This document shows positions 1 to 9,066 of a stretch of 62,969 nucleotides of DNA, piece by piece; positions within the stretch are counted from its first letter, which is position 1, and every line of letters starts with the position of its first letter. The stretch is taken from NCBI GenBank assembly GCA_007693955.1, contig RECR01000055.1:1-62969 (forward strand), in the 5' to 3' direction. The notes beneath the pieces are model-generated. The model saw only the letters and a program-made list of their open reading frames with translations. It did not search any database and was not told the DNA's origin. The position numbers and the translations under genes were made by a program. This DNA comes from Gloeocapsa sp. DLM2.Bin57. GTDB taxonomy: Bacteria > Cyanobacteriota > Cyanobacteriia > Cyanobacteriales > Gloeocapsaceae.

Positions 1-89
1 CTAAGTATTAATTACTACCCCTCCTGACTCCCGACTCCTGACTCCTGACTACTTTTTTTCAGATTACAATTAGAAGTGCGGAATGTCGG
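1..89 (+). repeat. Dispersed repeat, left copy of an inverted pair
   Basis: This stretch reappears in inverted orientation at 8183-8249. Both copies read from CTAAGTATTAATTACTACCC to the GTGCGGAATGT end. The left copy carries 21 extra bases, three units of a GACTCCT-like heptamer, so the two copies differ by expansion of a short tandem heptamer. Heptamer repeats of this type are common between genes in cyanobacteria. No transposase ORF is attached. The stretch from here to 181 holds nothing else I can support. Confidence 0.8.
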
Positions 90-181
90 TTTAAACCAAT
101 TCATTGTCTTGTTAAATATTCTTTTTTGTAGTAAAATTTAAGATAATCTTTAGTGGAACACTAGGACATAACCCTTTGATT

Positions 182-754
182 TTATCCCTTCTTATCAGGT
201 GCTTTAACCAATAATAATTTTTTAGGACGATTAAAAAACCAATCTTCTAGACTTAAATCTGCCTTTTCAATGTGATAACCCCTACTAAAATAAAGTTGTT
301 GAGCTTGATGATTATCAGCTAAGACGTGTAAAGATAATTGTTCATAACCCCATTCCCAAGCCATTTGTTCACATCTAATCAGTAATTTACGAGCGATTCC
401 TTGACGTCTATAGGCTTGTTTAACGGCTAAATTGGAGATATAAGGGTATTTTGCCCCAATTAAGCTAAAACCAGAACTAGAACGTAAAGCAACCTCTACA
501 GTGGCGATAATCGTCTCGTCAGGAAGAGTGGCGACTAAACAGAGGTAATAGGGGCGATTTGCTTCCAGACGATTGCGCAAATCTTCGTATATACCTAATT
601 TAAATAGGGGATAAAACCAAAATAATAAACCATGAGGAGGATAAAAACTGCTAGTAAGTACGTCAACTATCCCGTGAAGGTCTTTAATAGTTGCTTTACG
701 TACAATGACAGAAGATTTGCTGTTCAAGTTATTTGCCAATATTAAATTCATCAA
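182..754 (-). CDS. GNAT family N-acetyltransferase
   Basis: The 190-residue protein has the GNAT fold pattern. A central strand region (residues 80-110) is followed by the acetyl-CoA pyrophosphate-binding signature RRQGIA near residues 116-121, and then by the C-terminal pattern in which an aromatic ring follows 'NHQAQQLYFSRGY'. It should move an acetyl group from acetyl-CoA to an amine or protein N-terminus, but the substrate cannot be read from sequence. The gene overlaps the 3' end of the phosphoesterase gene at 729-2348 by 26 bp on the same strand, so the two are probably cotranscribed. Two adjacent Met codons make the start slightly uncertain. Confidence 0.85.
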   Translation of the reverse strand: MMNLILANNLNSKSSVIVRKATIKDLHGIVDVLTSSFYPPHGLLFWFYPLFKLGIYEDLRNRLEANRPYYLCLVATLPDETIIATVEVALRSSSGFSLIGAKYPYISNLAVKQAYRRQGIARKLLIRCEQMAWEWGYEQLSLHVLADNHQAQQLYFSRGYHIEKADLSLEDWFFNRPKKLLLVKAPDKKG

Positions 755-2348
755 ACTTAATTACGGGATGATCTGGATTAGTGGTGTCAAAACGATAACT
801 ACTGAGGTTACCTGTACTAGTATCAAGGATACTAAAGACGGTTATCTCATTACTGGCGATATAGGGTAGAGGTGTACCTGATTCATCGGTTAAGGGTGCA
901 ATAGTTGGTACTATAGGCTCTAACCCGTTGGGATTACCTAACGCTGCTGACTCAGAGAGATAATCTCGGGGTTGACGTCTAGGATTATTACCCCAATGGG
1001 CACCATAACTATTACCTACATTAGACGATTCTAAGAAATGTAGTTTACTGTTGGAGTCATAAAAGCGATTCCAGAGATGAGAATGACCGTAATAAACTAA
1101 ATCTACTCCCGCGGAGGTTAATAGAGGGATTAAATCACGAATAATATAATCATTTTCTTGGGGATAGCTGTAAGTGATTGCTTCTAGTTGACCTTCACTG
1201 TTATATTGTTTGTGCTGTATGGGAGTTGTATAAGGGGGAACAACGTTACCTCCTAAACTATGGGGGGGATGATGAAACATGACTATTTTATACTTAGCTT
1301 GTTGAAAAGCTGTGCTGTTTAATTCGGTTTCTAACCAGCGATATTGTTCGCTTCCTGTTTCTATTGCGCCAAAAATATGTTGACCATATCCCCAAGACTC
1401 AGGGTTATCTAAATCAGCGATTTTTTCTTGATATCTTCCTGTTACTTCTGCTGATCTAATTGGCGATCGCCACATATTAGTTACAGACAATACTCCTAAC
1501 CAAAGGTTACCGAAACTCAAGCTATAATATTTTTGTCCTTCTGGTAAACTAAAAATCTCTTCATAGGTATCAGTATTATAGGTAAAGTTTTTTAACTCAG
1601 TTGAATTCATCTCGGGATAGATTCTTGTTGCTTGCTTACGAGGGAAAGAAGCTTTAAACTGTTCATTAAGGTTCATTTCTGCAGCAAATCTTCCCATCAC
1701 TTCATGGTTACCAACTGCGGTAAAGATGGGGATATGTTGGATTAACTCTCCACCGTGATAAATATGACCTTTGAGTTTATAATTGGCTTTTCCTTGTAAA
1801 CAGGGGAAAAAAGCGCCACCACGCTGATCATCAAACCATTCTGAAGCGCGATCGGGTATATTTACTAAATCCCCTGCTAAGAAAATACCGTCTAAATCTG
1901 TTACTGTTTTTGCTACCTTTTCTAGATTAGCAGCTGTCATGGGCATTAGTTGATGATCTGAGGTTAACAGAATTTTAATATTACTATCCTCTGAGGGTTT
2001 AGCGGTTAAACTAAATATCTTACTAGTTACCTCAGAGGTTGAATCTTTACTCACTACTTGATAAGGTAAGCGTTTACCTGAGGTTAACCCTGTCACGACA
2101 GCTTCATGACGCCAAATATTTCTAGGGGTAACTTGAGCATAGTTTTGAGTCCAATGGGATTTACTATCTTCAGCAACCTTACTCAATTTAGTTGTGGTTG
2201 CTTGAACCTTGTGTTCTAAATTGTTTCCATAGAGAACATAGTGCTCAACACCAACAAATTCTGTAAACCAGACTACATTTACAGTATTGCTAGTAGGAAG
2301 TTGTAGAAAAGGATCGCTAAGCATGACTAATTCTGGTAGAGTTGCCAT
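729..2348 (-). CDS. Metallophosphoesterase with N-terminal fibronectin/PAP-like domain
   Basis: The 539-residue protein begins with a beta-rich domain (about 20-115) like the fibronectin-like domain of purple acid phosphatases. A calcineurin-type phosphoesterase domain follows. Metal-binding motifs seen are the D131/H132 region, GD at 159-160, GNHE at 213-216, HH at 359-360 and GHSH at 421-424. The set supports a two-metal phosphohydrolase. No clear signal peptide is seen at the chosen start, so location is uncertain. The 3' end overlaps the GNAT gene. Substrate is unknown; phosphomonoesters or nucleotides are plausible from the family only. Confidence 0.85.
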   Translation of the reverse strand: MATLPELVMLSDPFLQLPTSNTVNVVWFTEFVGVEHYVLYGNNLEHKVQATTTKLSKVAEDSKSHWTQNYAQVTPRNIWRHEAVVTGLTSGKRLPYQVVSKDSTSEVTSKIFSLTAKPSEDSNIKILLTSDHQLMPMTAANLEKVAKTVTDLDGIFLAGDLVNIPDRASEWFDDQRGGAFFPCLQGKANYKLKGHIYHGGELIQHIPIFTAVGNHEVMGRFAAEMNLNEQFKASFPRKQATRIYPEMNSTELKNFTYNTDTYEEIFSLPEGQKYYSLSFGNLWLGVLSVTNMWRSPIRSAEVTGRYQEKIADLDNPESWGYGQHIFGAIETGSEQYRWLETELNSTAFQQAKYKIVMFHHPPHSLGGNVVPPYTTPIQHKQYNSEGQLEAITYSYPQENDYIIRDLIPLLTSAGVDLVYYGHSHLWNRFYDSNSKLHFLESSNVGNSYGAHWGNNPRRQPRDYLSESAALGNPNGLEPIVPTIAPLTDESGTPLPYIASNEITVFSILDTSTGNLSSYRFDTTNPDHPVIKFDEFNIGK

Positions 2349-2389
2349 AGCTAGTTTAGCGAGAAAAACAACTACCAGTAGAATAGTTA

Positions 2390-2905
2390 TTAACTGACGA
2401 GTCTGACTTTTAAATATTCTGTATTTACTCCTGATTCTCTCACTAAAGCAATTTTGCCTGTTCTAGCGATTTCTCTGATGCCAAATTTTTCTAACATTTT
2501 AATAATCGCTACCATTTTACCAGGATCTCCTGCTACTTCGATCGTCAGAGTATCTTCTGAGATATCTACAATACGTGCGCGGAATACTTGAGCTAACTCG
2601 ATGACTTCTCCTCTATTGTTAGAATTAGCGTTAACCTTGACTAACATCAATTCTCTCTCTACACAAGGAGTTTCTGTGATATCTTGAACCTTGAGAACGT
2701 TAACTAATTTATAGAGTTGTTTAGTCAACTGTTCGATGATTTGCTCATCTCCAGGTACTATCATCGTTATTCTAGAGACTCCTGATTGTTCGGCTGATCC
2801 TACGGCTAAACTTTCGATATTAAAACCTCTACGTGCAAATAATCCAGCGATTCTGGTTAAAACCCCAGCTTCATCTTCTACCAGAACAGATAATGTGTGT
2901 TTCAT
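2390..2905 (-). CDS. ilvN: Acetolactate synthase small (regulatory) subunit
   Basis: About 171 residues with an N-terminal ACT domain ([19 protein letters not shown] onward) and the IlvN C-terminal domain. It is the regulatory subunit of acetohydroxyacid synthase, giving valine feedback control to IlvB in branched-chain amino acid synthesis. The reading frame extends two codons further to a TTG at 2911, but ATG at 2905 gives the standard [10 protein letters not shown] start. ilvB lies 3 kb upstream on the same strand with infC, a glycosylase and a DUF4079 gene between them, so the subunits are close but not adjacent. Confidence 0.95.
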   Translation of the reverse strand: MKHTLSVLVEDEAGVLTRIAGLFARRGFNIESLAVGSAEQSGVSRITMIVPGDEQIIEQLTKQLYKLVNVLKVQDITETPCVERELMLVKVNANSNNRGEVIELAQVFRARIVDISEDTLTIEVAGDPGKMVAIIKMLEKFGIREIARTGKIALVRESGVNTEYLKVRLVS

Positions 2906-2931
2906 CCTCAATTAATTACCAAATTATTCCT

Positions 2932-3825
2932 CTATTTTAACCAATTTACGATAATTTGATTAAATTTTTCGGGACATTCATCATGAGGACAATGTCCAAC
3001 ATTTTCTAACTCTATTAAATCGATACTAGGGTTCAACTCAGCAAATAATTTAGCCAGACTAGGAGGTATGATCCGATCTTGTTTACCCCAAATTAATAAA
3101 GTAGGAATAGTCAACGAGGTGAGTATTGGTGCTACTGGTTGACCAAATTGCGGTTGTCGCAAGGATTTAAATAAACTTAAAAAGGCTTGACTAGCATTTT
3201 CATCGTAAGGAGGATTAGCGATAATTTCCACTAATTCATCTGTGATTCTCTCTTGATTATAATAAGCTAAACCTAACCAACGTTTAATGACTACTTTACG
3301 TCTGACGATGTTAAATACAGCGGTTAATAGGGGTGGAGAAGCGACTAGATTTTCTATTCCTGTGATAATCGGTAATAACCAACCTGGAATGACTTCTTGA
3401 CGCAAAGAGATATCAGGTAGGGTTAGCATGACCAATCTTTGCGCCATTTCAGGATATTTGGCTACTGCCATTAAGCATACCAGAGAACCAATAGAGTTAC
3501 CGATGAGAATAACTGGTTGATTAATAACCTCCGCCCAAAAATCGTGTAATTGTTCTACCCATAAATCGATACTATAGTTAGTACGAGCTTTTCTGGATGC
3601 TCCAAACCCTAATAAATCTAGAGCGTAAACTCGACGTTTTTCACTTAATACGGGTAGATTGTAGCGCCAATGTTCGATCGCCGCGCCAAATCCATGCAGA
3701 AAAATCAGGGGTGCAAGTTCAACCTCTTCTGGCTGTTTGGCTCTAAAATAACTATAACGGATTTGCCAACCTCGCCAAACCCAGTCTCTTTGTTGACCTA
3801 TTCTTTGATACCAATCGTGCTCCAC
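2932..3825 (-). CDS. Alpha/beta hydrolase
   Basis: The 297-residue protein shows the alpha/beta hydrolase layout: oxyanion motif HGFGA at about 44-48, nucleophile elbow GNSIGS with Ser111, a late Asp in the WGKQDRIIPP segment and a His in VGHCPHDE near the C-terminus. This complete Ser-Asp-His triad argues for an active hydrolase. Cyanobacterial relatives of this type are often annotated as generic hydrolases or chlorophyll-metabolism-like, but the substrate cannot be assigned. It lies 27 bp upstream of ilvN on the same strand and may share a transcript. Confidence 0.85.
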   Translation of the reverse strand: MEHDWYQRIGQQRDWVWRGWQIRYSYFRAKQPEEVELAPLIFLHGFGAAIEHWRYNLPVLSEKRRVYALDLLGFGASRKARTNYSIDLWVEQLHDFWAEVINQPVILIGNSIGSLVCLMAVAKYPEMAQRLVMLTLPDISLRQEVIPGWLLPIITGIENLVASPPLLTAVFNIVRRKVVIKRWLGLAYYNQERITDELVEIIANPPYDENASQAFLSLFKSLRQPQFGQPVAPILTSLTIPTLLIWGKQDRIIPPSLAKLFAELNPSIDLIELENVGHCPHDECPEKFNQIIVNWLK

Positions 3826-3958
3826 GCCTTTATAAAACTTTACATTTATTTCTCTTTATCTTAGCGAAAAGTTATAATAAATAGCGATAGTGTACTCACT
3901 AGTAGAATAGTAAATAAATCAATTTGAGTAAAACCATCCAAGAACATAATATAAGCCT

Positions 3959-4489
3959 GTGACAGAAAAAAAACGCTTGCAGCGTGATTTGCCGCAAATT
4001 AACGCCAATATCCGCTTTCCTAAATTACGTGTTATTGATTCAGAGGGAGAACAAGTAGGGATTATTTCCCGAGATGAAGCCTTAGATTTAGCCGACGAAA
4101 AAGGCTTAGATTTAGTCTTAGTCAGTGATACCGCTGATCCTCCTGTCTGTAGGATTATGGATCATGGTAAGTATAAATTCGAGCAGGAGAAAAAAGCTAG
4201 AGAAGCTAAGAAAAAACAACATACTTCTGATGTTAAAGAAGTAAAAATGCGCTATAAAATTGATGAGCATGATTATCAAGTCAGGGTTAGAAGTGCTGAA
4301 CGTTTTCTCAAATCAGGAGATAAGGTTAAAGCTACGATAACTTTTAAAGGTAGAGAAATTCAACACGCACATTTAGCAGAAGAATTACTCAATCGTATGG
4401 CAACAGATTTACAAGAAGTAGCAGAAATACAACAAGCCCCGAAAAAAGAGGGGCGCAATATGATGATGATGCTATCACCGAAAAAATAA
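3959..4489 (+). CDS. infC: Translation initiation factor IF-3
   Basis: The 176-residue protein has both IF-3 domains: an N-terminal part with [20 protein letters not shown], the lysine-rich linker ([11 protein letters not shown], about 75-88), and a C-terminal part ending in MMMMLSPKK. It binds the 30S subunit and controls start-codon choice. The start is GTG at 3959. Rare start codons are typical of infC, where IF-3 discriminates against them and so controls its own synthesis. It converges on the gene at 4490 with zero spacing between the stop codons. Confidence 0.95.
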   Translation: MTEKKRLQRDLPQINANIRFPKLRVIDSEGEQVGIISRDEALDLADEKGLDLVLVSDTADPPVCRIMDHGKYKFEQEKKAREAKKKQHTSDVKEVKMRYKIDEHDYQVRVRSAERFLKSGDKVKATITFKGREIQHAHLAEELLNRMATDLQEVAEIQQAPKKEGRNMMMMLSPKK

Positions 4490-5167
4490 TTAAAATTCAC
4501 ACTGATTGAGTCTCTCTTGCAGTAATCTAGGGAATTGAGCATAATATCTCTGATTCAGGGGAGAGGGATGAGGAAGGGGAAGTAAAGTAATTTGTCTTTG
4601 CTGTTTCCTTCCTTCTTCGTCGGTAGCGGTTAAGTAGATTTTTAATTGTTGTTGATAGCGATCGCTTTGACTAAAAAACTGATTAATTTCACCAGGTTTA
4701 CCATAGGGAGAAAACCATTTAAAGGCTTCATTTCCTAGGGTAATAATTTGATTTCCTTGCCAATATAATAACAATAATCGCTCTAAAAAAGGTCGAAAAC
4801 GTTCTTTAACTTTTTGAGTATAGGCTTTATTTCCTGGTGGTTTATAGGGCACAGTATTAGTTAATAAAACCCGTTGACAAACTATCTCTAATTCTTGTTT
4901 ATTAGCTGCTGCATGACCATAAATAGCCTGATATAAACCTTGACGTACAAGAGTACCTGAAGCTCCGTATAAGGGTTGATTAGCTAACACTTCATCTTTA
5001 CCTAAATCACGTCCTAAAAAGCAAATAGAACTGTTAAGATTACCTTTAGAGAGAATGGGATAGGTGGGCTCTTTGCCCACACTAGTATAAACTGGTATAT
5101 CTATGGGAAAACTAGTTTTTTTAGCTTCTTGTTGAATACTAGTTAATAAAGTTTCCAAATTAGACAT
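4490..5167 (-). CDS. Uracil-DNA glycosylase superfamily protein
   Basis: The 225-residue protein carries superfamily motifs. GRDLGKDE (about 52-59) stands in the catalytic water-activating loop, LTNTVPYKPPGNK (102-114) resembles the family 4/5 second motif, and HPSPLNQRY (200-208) is the leucine-loop motif. The four Fe-S cysteines of classic family 4 enzymes are absent, so it is a divergent member. It would remove uracil from DNA. Its start overlaps the DUF4079 gene by 8 bp on the same strand, suggesting cotranscription. Confidence in the superfamily is good; activity is inferred. Confidence 0.8.
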   Translation of the reverse strand: MSNLETLLTSIQQEAKKTSFPIDIPVYTSVGKEPTYPILSKGNLNSSICFLGRDLGKDEVLANQPLYGASGTLVRQGLYQAIYGHAAANKQELEIVCQRVLLTNTVPYKPPGNKAYTQKVKERFRPFLERLLLLYWQGNQIITLGNEAFKWFSPYGKPGEINQFFSQSDRYQQQLKIYLTATDEEGRKQQRQITLLPLPHPSPLNQRYYAQFPRLLQERLNQCEF

Positions 5168-5894
5168 AATCAGTAAAAGATTCCCTTGGTAGAAAAGATT
5201 GAGGACAGGTTTTGTTTTGAAAATCGCAGCGATAGATAACTGGTTTTTGCCAACTTAAGGGTATTTCCAATAAATCTCTTGCTCCTGTAATTCCTTGTCC
5301 AACGAATAATAAAAGGGCAAAACAGTTGAGGATAATATGGACATAGCGCCATTTTTGAGAGCGATCTTGATAGATATCTTCAATGATTGCTAAAGAGAAA
5401 ACCATTAACAAAGCAACAGCTACACCATAATAGTAATGAGACATATACCATTCATTGGTTCGGCGAAATACTCCATCTTGACAACCCAGAATCACTATTC
5501 CCATTCCCGTCAGGGTAGCAAAAATAGCGCGCCACATAACTTGTCTTCCCCGATATAAGAGAATGAGAGAAGCTAGGGTAAACAGAAAAACCAACACAAT
5601 AAAGATAACCTGAAATAAGTTTTCTTCCCAAACTTTTCTACTAATAATGTGGTCAAAAATAGGATGAGCTAAACCAATCAGAGATACAATTACGACGCTA
5701 CCAGATAACCAGCGTCCAATCTGTACGTGTTCTTTACCTACTACTGGAGGTATTTTACTCTTGTCTCCCTGTTTAGTTTGTAATCGTCTTTGACGAGTTA
5801 GCCAAGCATAATAACTAACAATACCTATAATAGGAAAAACCCAAGCAACTGCTAGAGCAGGATGCACTAGAGAAAGGATATCTACGGTATTCAT
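5160..5894 (-). CDS. DUF4079 family membrane protein
   Basis: The 244-residue protein has about five to six hydrophobic segments (roughly 8-30, 65-85, 92-113, 120-138, 155-172, 188-208). The opening VDILSLVHPALAVAWVFPII and the SHYYYGVA segment fit the cyanobacterial DUF4079 membrane family. Histidines in the early helices recall cytochrome b561-like ferric reductase folds, but heme binding is not shown. Function unknown. The 3' end overlaps the glycosylase gene. Confidence 0.8.
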   Translation of the reverse strand: MNTVDILSLVHPALAVAWVFPIIGIVSYYAWLTRQRRLQTKQGDKSKIPPVVGKEHVQIGRWLSGSVVIVSLIGLAHPIFDHIISRKVWEENLFQVIFIVLVFLFTLASLILLYRGRQVMWRAIFATLTGMGIVILGCQDGVFRRTNEWYMSHYYYGVAVALLMVFSLAIIEDIYQDRSQKWRYVHIILNCFALLLFVGQGITGARDLLEIPLSWQKPVIYRCDFQNKTCPQSFLPRESFTDYV

Positions 5895-5984
5895 GGTACT
5901 AGGATAGCTGATTGTTTGCCCCTATCTTAACAAAGCCATCCTGAATGTTGCCTGAGTTTTTCCTAAATTTTTGCTGAGTTACCC

Positions 5985-7844
5985 TTAAAGTTTAGAGCCG
6001 CATTCTGAACAGAATTTATGCTCGTAGGTGTTATGATAGCCACAGAAGCTACAAACTAAGGTAGCCTGACTTCTAGGAGTTACAGGGATAGGAATACCAA
6101 TCATTTGAGCGTTGCTCTTACCTGGTGCTACCATGGGGTAACAGTTTTCGTTTTTAGTCACTTGAGCATCAACTAAAACAGGACCGTCATGAGCGAGCAT
6201 TTCGGCGATCGCCTCGGTTAGTTGTAAGCGATCGCGGATAACCATACCTTTGATTCCATAGGCTTGAGCGAGGAGTTCAAAATCTGGCATTCCTACTTCC
6301 ATATTAGAAGAAGAGTAGCGCTCACCATAGAAAGTTTCTTGCCATTGACGTACCATACCTTGCCAACCGTTATTAATAATCACGATTTTGGCTTGAATAT
6401 CATATTGAGCTAAAGTTGCCAACTCTTGCAGATTCATTTGGAAACTAGCATCACCGCTGATACAAATAACCTGCTCATCGGGTAAAGCTACTTTCGCCCC
6501 CATAGCTGCGGGTAAACCATAACCCATTGTGCCCAAACCTGCGCTAGAAATCCAGCGACGAGGTCCATTATTGAGAAATTGGGCTGCCCACATCTGATGC
6601 TGTCCTACGTCAGTTGTATAGTATGCTTGGGGAGCTTGACGGGCTAATTCAACGATTACCTCTTGAGGGGAGATGCTATCAGGGTGTTTAGGAACAACCA
6701 AAGGATATTGTTCACGCCATCTAGAGACTTGTTTGAGCCAAGCTTGGGTTTTTTCATTATTAGCGGGTAAACCTAGTTCTCTGGCTCTTTCTAGGAGTTG
6801 TTCGAGTACGTAGCGTACATCTCCCACGATGGGGACTTCGGGGGCGCGATTTTTGCCTACTTCTGCAGGATCAATATCAATATGAATAACTTTAGCATGA
6901 CAGGCAAACTCATCCAACTTACCAGTGACACGATCATCAAATCTTGCACCTACTGCGATTAACAAATCACAATCAGTAACAGCAAAGTTAGCATAAGCAG
7001 TACCGTGCATTCCCAACATCCCTACAGAGAGGCGATGGTTTTCGTCAAAAGCACCAATACCCATTAAAGTGGTAGTCACGGGTATTTGAAAGAGTTCAGC
7101 TAGTTGCTGAATTTGAGCGTGAGCATTAGCACTAATTGCACCGCCACCGACGTAGAGTAAGGGGCGATTGGATGAGTCAATATATTCTAAAGCTGCATTA
7201 ATTTGACGAATATTCCCTTTAACCGTAGGACGATACCCAGGTAATTTCAAAGAACCAGGATTGACGGGGATATACTCACATTCTTCTGTACCTACGTCTT
7301 TGGGTATATCTACTAACACAGGACCAGGACGACCTGTACTAGCGATATGAAAAGCTTCAGCTATAATTCTTGCCATATCTTTAGCTTCTCTTACCACATA
7401 GGAATGTTTCACAATAGGTAGGGTAATGCCAAATATATCAGTTTCCTGGAAAGCGTCTGTACCAATAGCGGGTCTAGGAACTTGTCCTGTAATTACCACC
7501 ATGGGTATAGAATCTAGATGAGCCGTAGCGATACCCGTTACTAGATTAGTTGCTCCAGGACCGGAGGTAGCAAAACACACCCCAACTTGTCCTGTAGCTC
7601 GTGCGTACCCGTCTGCTGCGTGAGCCGCACCTTGTTCGTGTCTAACCAGGATATGTTTAACATCTCCCCTGGCTTCGGCACGATATAACTCATCATAAAT
7701 GGGGAGAATTGCTCCTCCTGGATAACCAAAAATATGTTTGACTCCGTGACGCTTGAGACTATCCATCAATGCAAAAGCACCCGTTCTCAGCACAGGCGCT
7801 ACATCTGAAGCTATATTATGTTCAGGTATTCTAGTGGAAACCAT
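5985..7844 (-). CDS. ilvB: Acetolactate synthase large subunit with C-terminal zinc ribbon
   Basis: The 619-residue catalytic subunit condenses two pyruvates (or pyruvate and 2-ketobutyrate) with thiamine diphosphate and FAD, the first step of Val/Leu/Ile synthesis. Family landmarks are [13 protein letters not shown], the [18 protein letters not shown] segment with the catalytic Glu, and the ThDP motif starting [15 protein letters not shown] and running to NNGWQGM. After the normal end, about 25 residues form a CxxC-x10-CxxC zinc ribbon (C598, C601, C612, C615). ATG start at 7844. A candidate -10 for this gene lies about 180 bp upstream. Confidence 0.95.
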   Translation of the reverse strand: MVSTRIPEHNIASDVAPVLRTGAFALMDSLKRHGVKHIFGYPGGAILPIYDELYRAEARGDVKHILVRHEQGAAHAADGYARATGQVGVCFATSGPGATNLVTGIATAHLDSIPMVVITGQVPRPAIGTDAFQETDIFGITLPIVKHSYVVREAKDMARIIAEAFHIASTGRPGPVLVDIPKDVGTEECEYIPVNPGSLKLPGYRPTVKGNIRQINAALEYIDSSNRPLLYVGGGAISANAHAQIQQLAELFQIPVTTTLMGIGAFDENHRLSVGMLGMHGTAYANFAVTDCDLLIAVGARFDDRVTGKLDEFACHAKVIHIDIDPAEVGKNRAPEVPIVGDVRYVLEQLLERARELGLPANNEKTQAWLKQVSRWREQYPLVVPKHPDSISPQEVIVELARQAPQAYYTTDVGQHQMWAAQFLNNGPRRWISSAGLGTMGYGLPAAMGAKVALPDEQVICISGDASFQMNLQELATLAQYDIQAKIVIINNGWQGMVRQWQETFYGERYSSSNMEVGMPDFELLAQAYGIKGMVIRDRLQLTEAIAEMLAHDGPVLVDAQVTKNENCYPMVAPGKSNAQMIGIPIPVTPRSQATLVCSFCGYHNTYEHKFCSECGSKL

Positions 7845-8018
7845 TCTCTTTGATCTTCCTTCGACTTTGTTATTATCTATCTTGACATAGTCTCTGTTTA
7901 AGCGCTATAGATTTATCTTGACGGCTGTTCCGTATCTATGGTGATAAGTAAAACGGCTATCAACTTAAGACGGGACAAGCTGGTTAAGACTGGGTTTTCG
8001 GTTGTAGGTGCTATTATT

Positions 8019-8031
8019 GCTAGACATTATA
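8019..8031 (-). promoter_or_regulatory. Candidate ilvB promoter -10
   Basis: On the minus strand a perfect TATAAT (8031-8026) lies within GATCAAGTATAATG. A transcript starting near 8019 would give ilvB a leader of about 175 nt containing the small hairpin ACGGAACAGCCGT near 7920-7932. No good -35 hexamer is visible at the normal spacing, so an activator would be needed if this is real. The 7-base arms GGACAAG/CTTGTCC (7973-7979 and 8044-8050) also bracket it. Low confidence. Confidence 0.3.
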
Positions 8032-8077
8032 CTTGATCAATGCCTTGTCCATGAGTGCCTTCTCTTACATCTCTTGC

Positions 8078-8174
8078 CTCATTCTTAATTCTTAATTCCT
8101 CCTTCTACTATCGGTGCTGCGCTTTGCGCTACTCATTTTCCTCTTCCCTTTTCCCTTGTCAAGTAGCGCTATAA
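8078..8174 (+). repeat. Intergenic low-complexity repeat ending in TAGCGCTATAA
   Basis: A TTCTTAATTCTTAATTC segment, a pyrimidine-rich stretch (CCCTTTTCCCTT) and a TAGCGCTATAA end follow one another. The same order is found at 38148-38242 between gltB and gltD. The two are copies of one dispersed intergenic element. There is no coding potential. Confidence 0.6.
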
Positions 8175-8182
8175 TACTCATC

Positions 8183-8249
8183 CTACATTCCGCACGTCTA
8201 ATTGTAATAAGCGAGAAAGTAGTCAGGAGGGGTAGTAATTAATACTTAG
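8183..8249 (-). repeat. Dispersed repeat, right copy of an inverted pair
   Basis: Inverted partner of 1-89. On the minus strand it reads CTAAGTATTAATTACTACCC through ATTACAATTAGACGTGCGG. It lacks the three extra heptamers of the left copy. The pair brackets about 8.1 kb holding the ilvN-ilvB region. Confidence 0.8.
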
Positions 8250-8340
8250 TGTGCTTTAATTACACTTTAATTCATTTGGCAATCAATATAGAGTTTAGAA
8301 AAAATTTTAAGTACTTCTACTGAAAAAACAGGAAAAAACT

Positions 8341-8424
8341 ATGTATTTAAAAAAATATTCAGCACTTCTGAATTGCTGCAATTCTGACTCCTCTTCATAC
8401 TACTGTTTGAACTGCGGAAAGTGA
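8341..8424 (+). CDS. Possible 27-residue zinc-ribbon-like microprotein
   Basis: A short ATG-initiated frame encodes 27 residues with cysteines at 12, 13, 22 and 25; its tail reads YYCLNCGK. An AGGA sequence stands about 10 nt before the ATG. The tail resembles the CxxCG knuckle of the IlvB C-terminus. It may be a genuine small protein or the remnant of a longer zinc-ribbon gene, since the surrounding 700 bp is full of gene debris. Start and expression are inferred. Confidence 0.3.
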   Translation: MYLKKYSALLNCCNSDSSSYYCLNCGK

Positions 8425-8430
8425 GCTCAT

Positions 8431-8640
8431 CTAAACAATAAAAATAACTGTTTGGCGTTTCATTAAAATACCAAATCCTAACACAGTTAGAGAACCTAAA
8501 ATAGTTACGGGTTCTGGAACTGGTACTAAATAGGTGATTGATGTATCAGGACCTGCAGAGAAATTTGCTCTTAATATAATATCTCTTTATAGATCCTGAA
8601 AACTCTACCGATTCCCCATCCCGTACATTAGGAATCATTA
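8431..8640 (-). pseudogene. Remnant of a PEP-CTERM sorting-signal protein
   Basis: The minus strand encodes the C-terminal tail VPVPEPVTILGSLTVLGFGI followed by LMKRQ and a short hydrophilic end. This is the PEP motif, a membrane helix and basic residues recognised by exosortases. Upstream the frame is closed by a stop, while another frame continues as DGESVEFSGS, so the copy is frameshifted and lacks its secreted domain. Exosortase substrates are surface or exported proteins, and an exosortase gene is present at 54068. The remnant shows that at least one substrate gene once stood here. Confidence 0.7.
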
Positions 8641-8660
8641 TCTTAGAGATACTCTATACC

Positions 8661-8960
8661 TTGCAAAAGAATTTAGAAGTTAATCGAAAAACCATAGATA
8701 CAGAAGAGAGTGAGTTAATCATGAGACTAGCACCATTATATCAAGAAGATAAAGCCAGAGCAAGACAAGAAGGAAAAACTGCAGAAGCTTTAAGTCTAAT
8801 TCAGCGATTATTAACTAAAAAATTAGGAAATATTAACCCTGATTTAATAACAACAATTTCTCAATTAAATTTAGAATCTTTAGAGACATTAGCCGAAGAT
8901 TTAATGGATTTTACTAGTCAAGCAGATTTAGAGAATTGGTTGAGAAATATGAGCTCTTAA
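8661..8960 (+). pseudogene. DUF4351 fragment of an Rpn/PD-(D/E)XK transposase-like nuclease
   Basis: The frame encodes at most 99 residues from a TTG (80 from the ATG at 8721). Segment ARQEGKTAEALSLIQRLLTK and a tail containing LADLENWL-like residues match the DUF4351 domain found at the C-terminus of Rpn-type recombination-promoting nucleases and transposase-like proteins. The nuclease domain that normally precedes it is absent, so I call it a truncated remnant. Such families are abundant and often decayed in cyanobacteria. Confidence 0.65.
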
Positions 8961-9066
8961 TGGTTATAGGGAATAGATAAAGGCGCTCATGAAAAGTGCC
9001 CTAAATAATAGAAAAAACTCTAACTTTTGAGACTATTCCCTGATACCAAAAGAACTGAGGGCTTAT

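Noticed and set aside
1-89. CRISPR-like repeat array in the GACTCCT heptamers
   Set aside because: The units are seven bases, directly adjacent and without spacers; this is a short tandem repeat.
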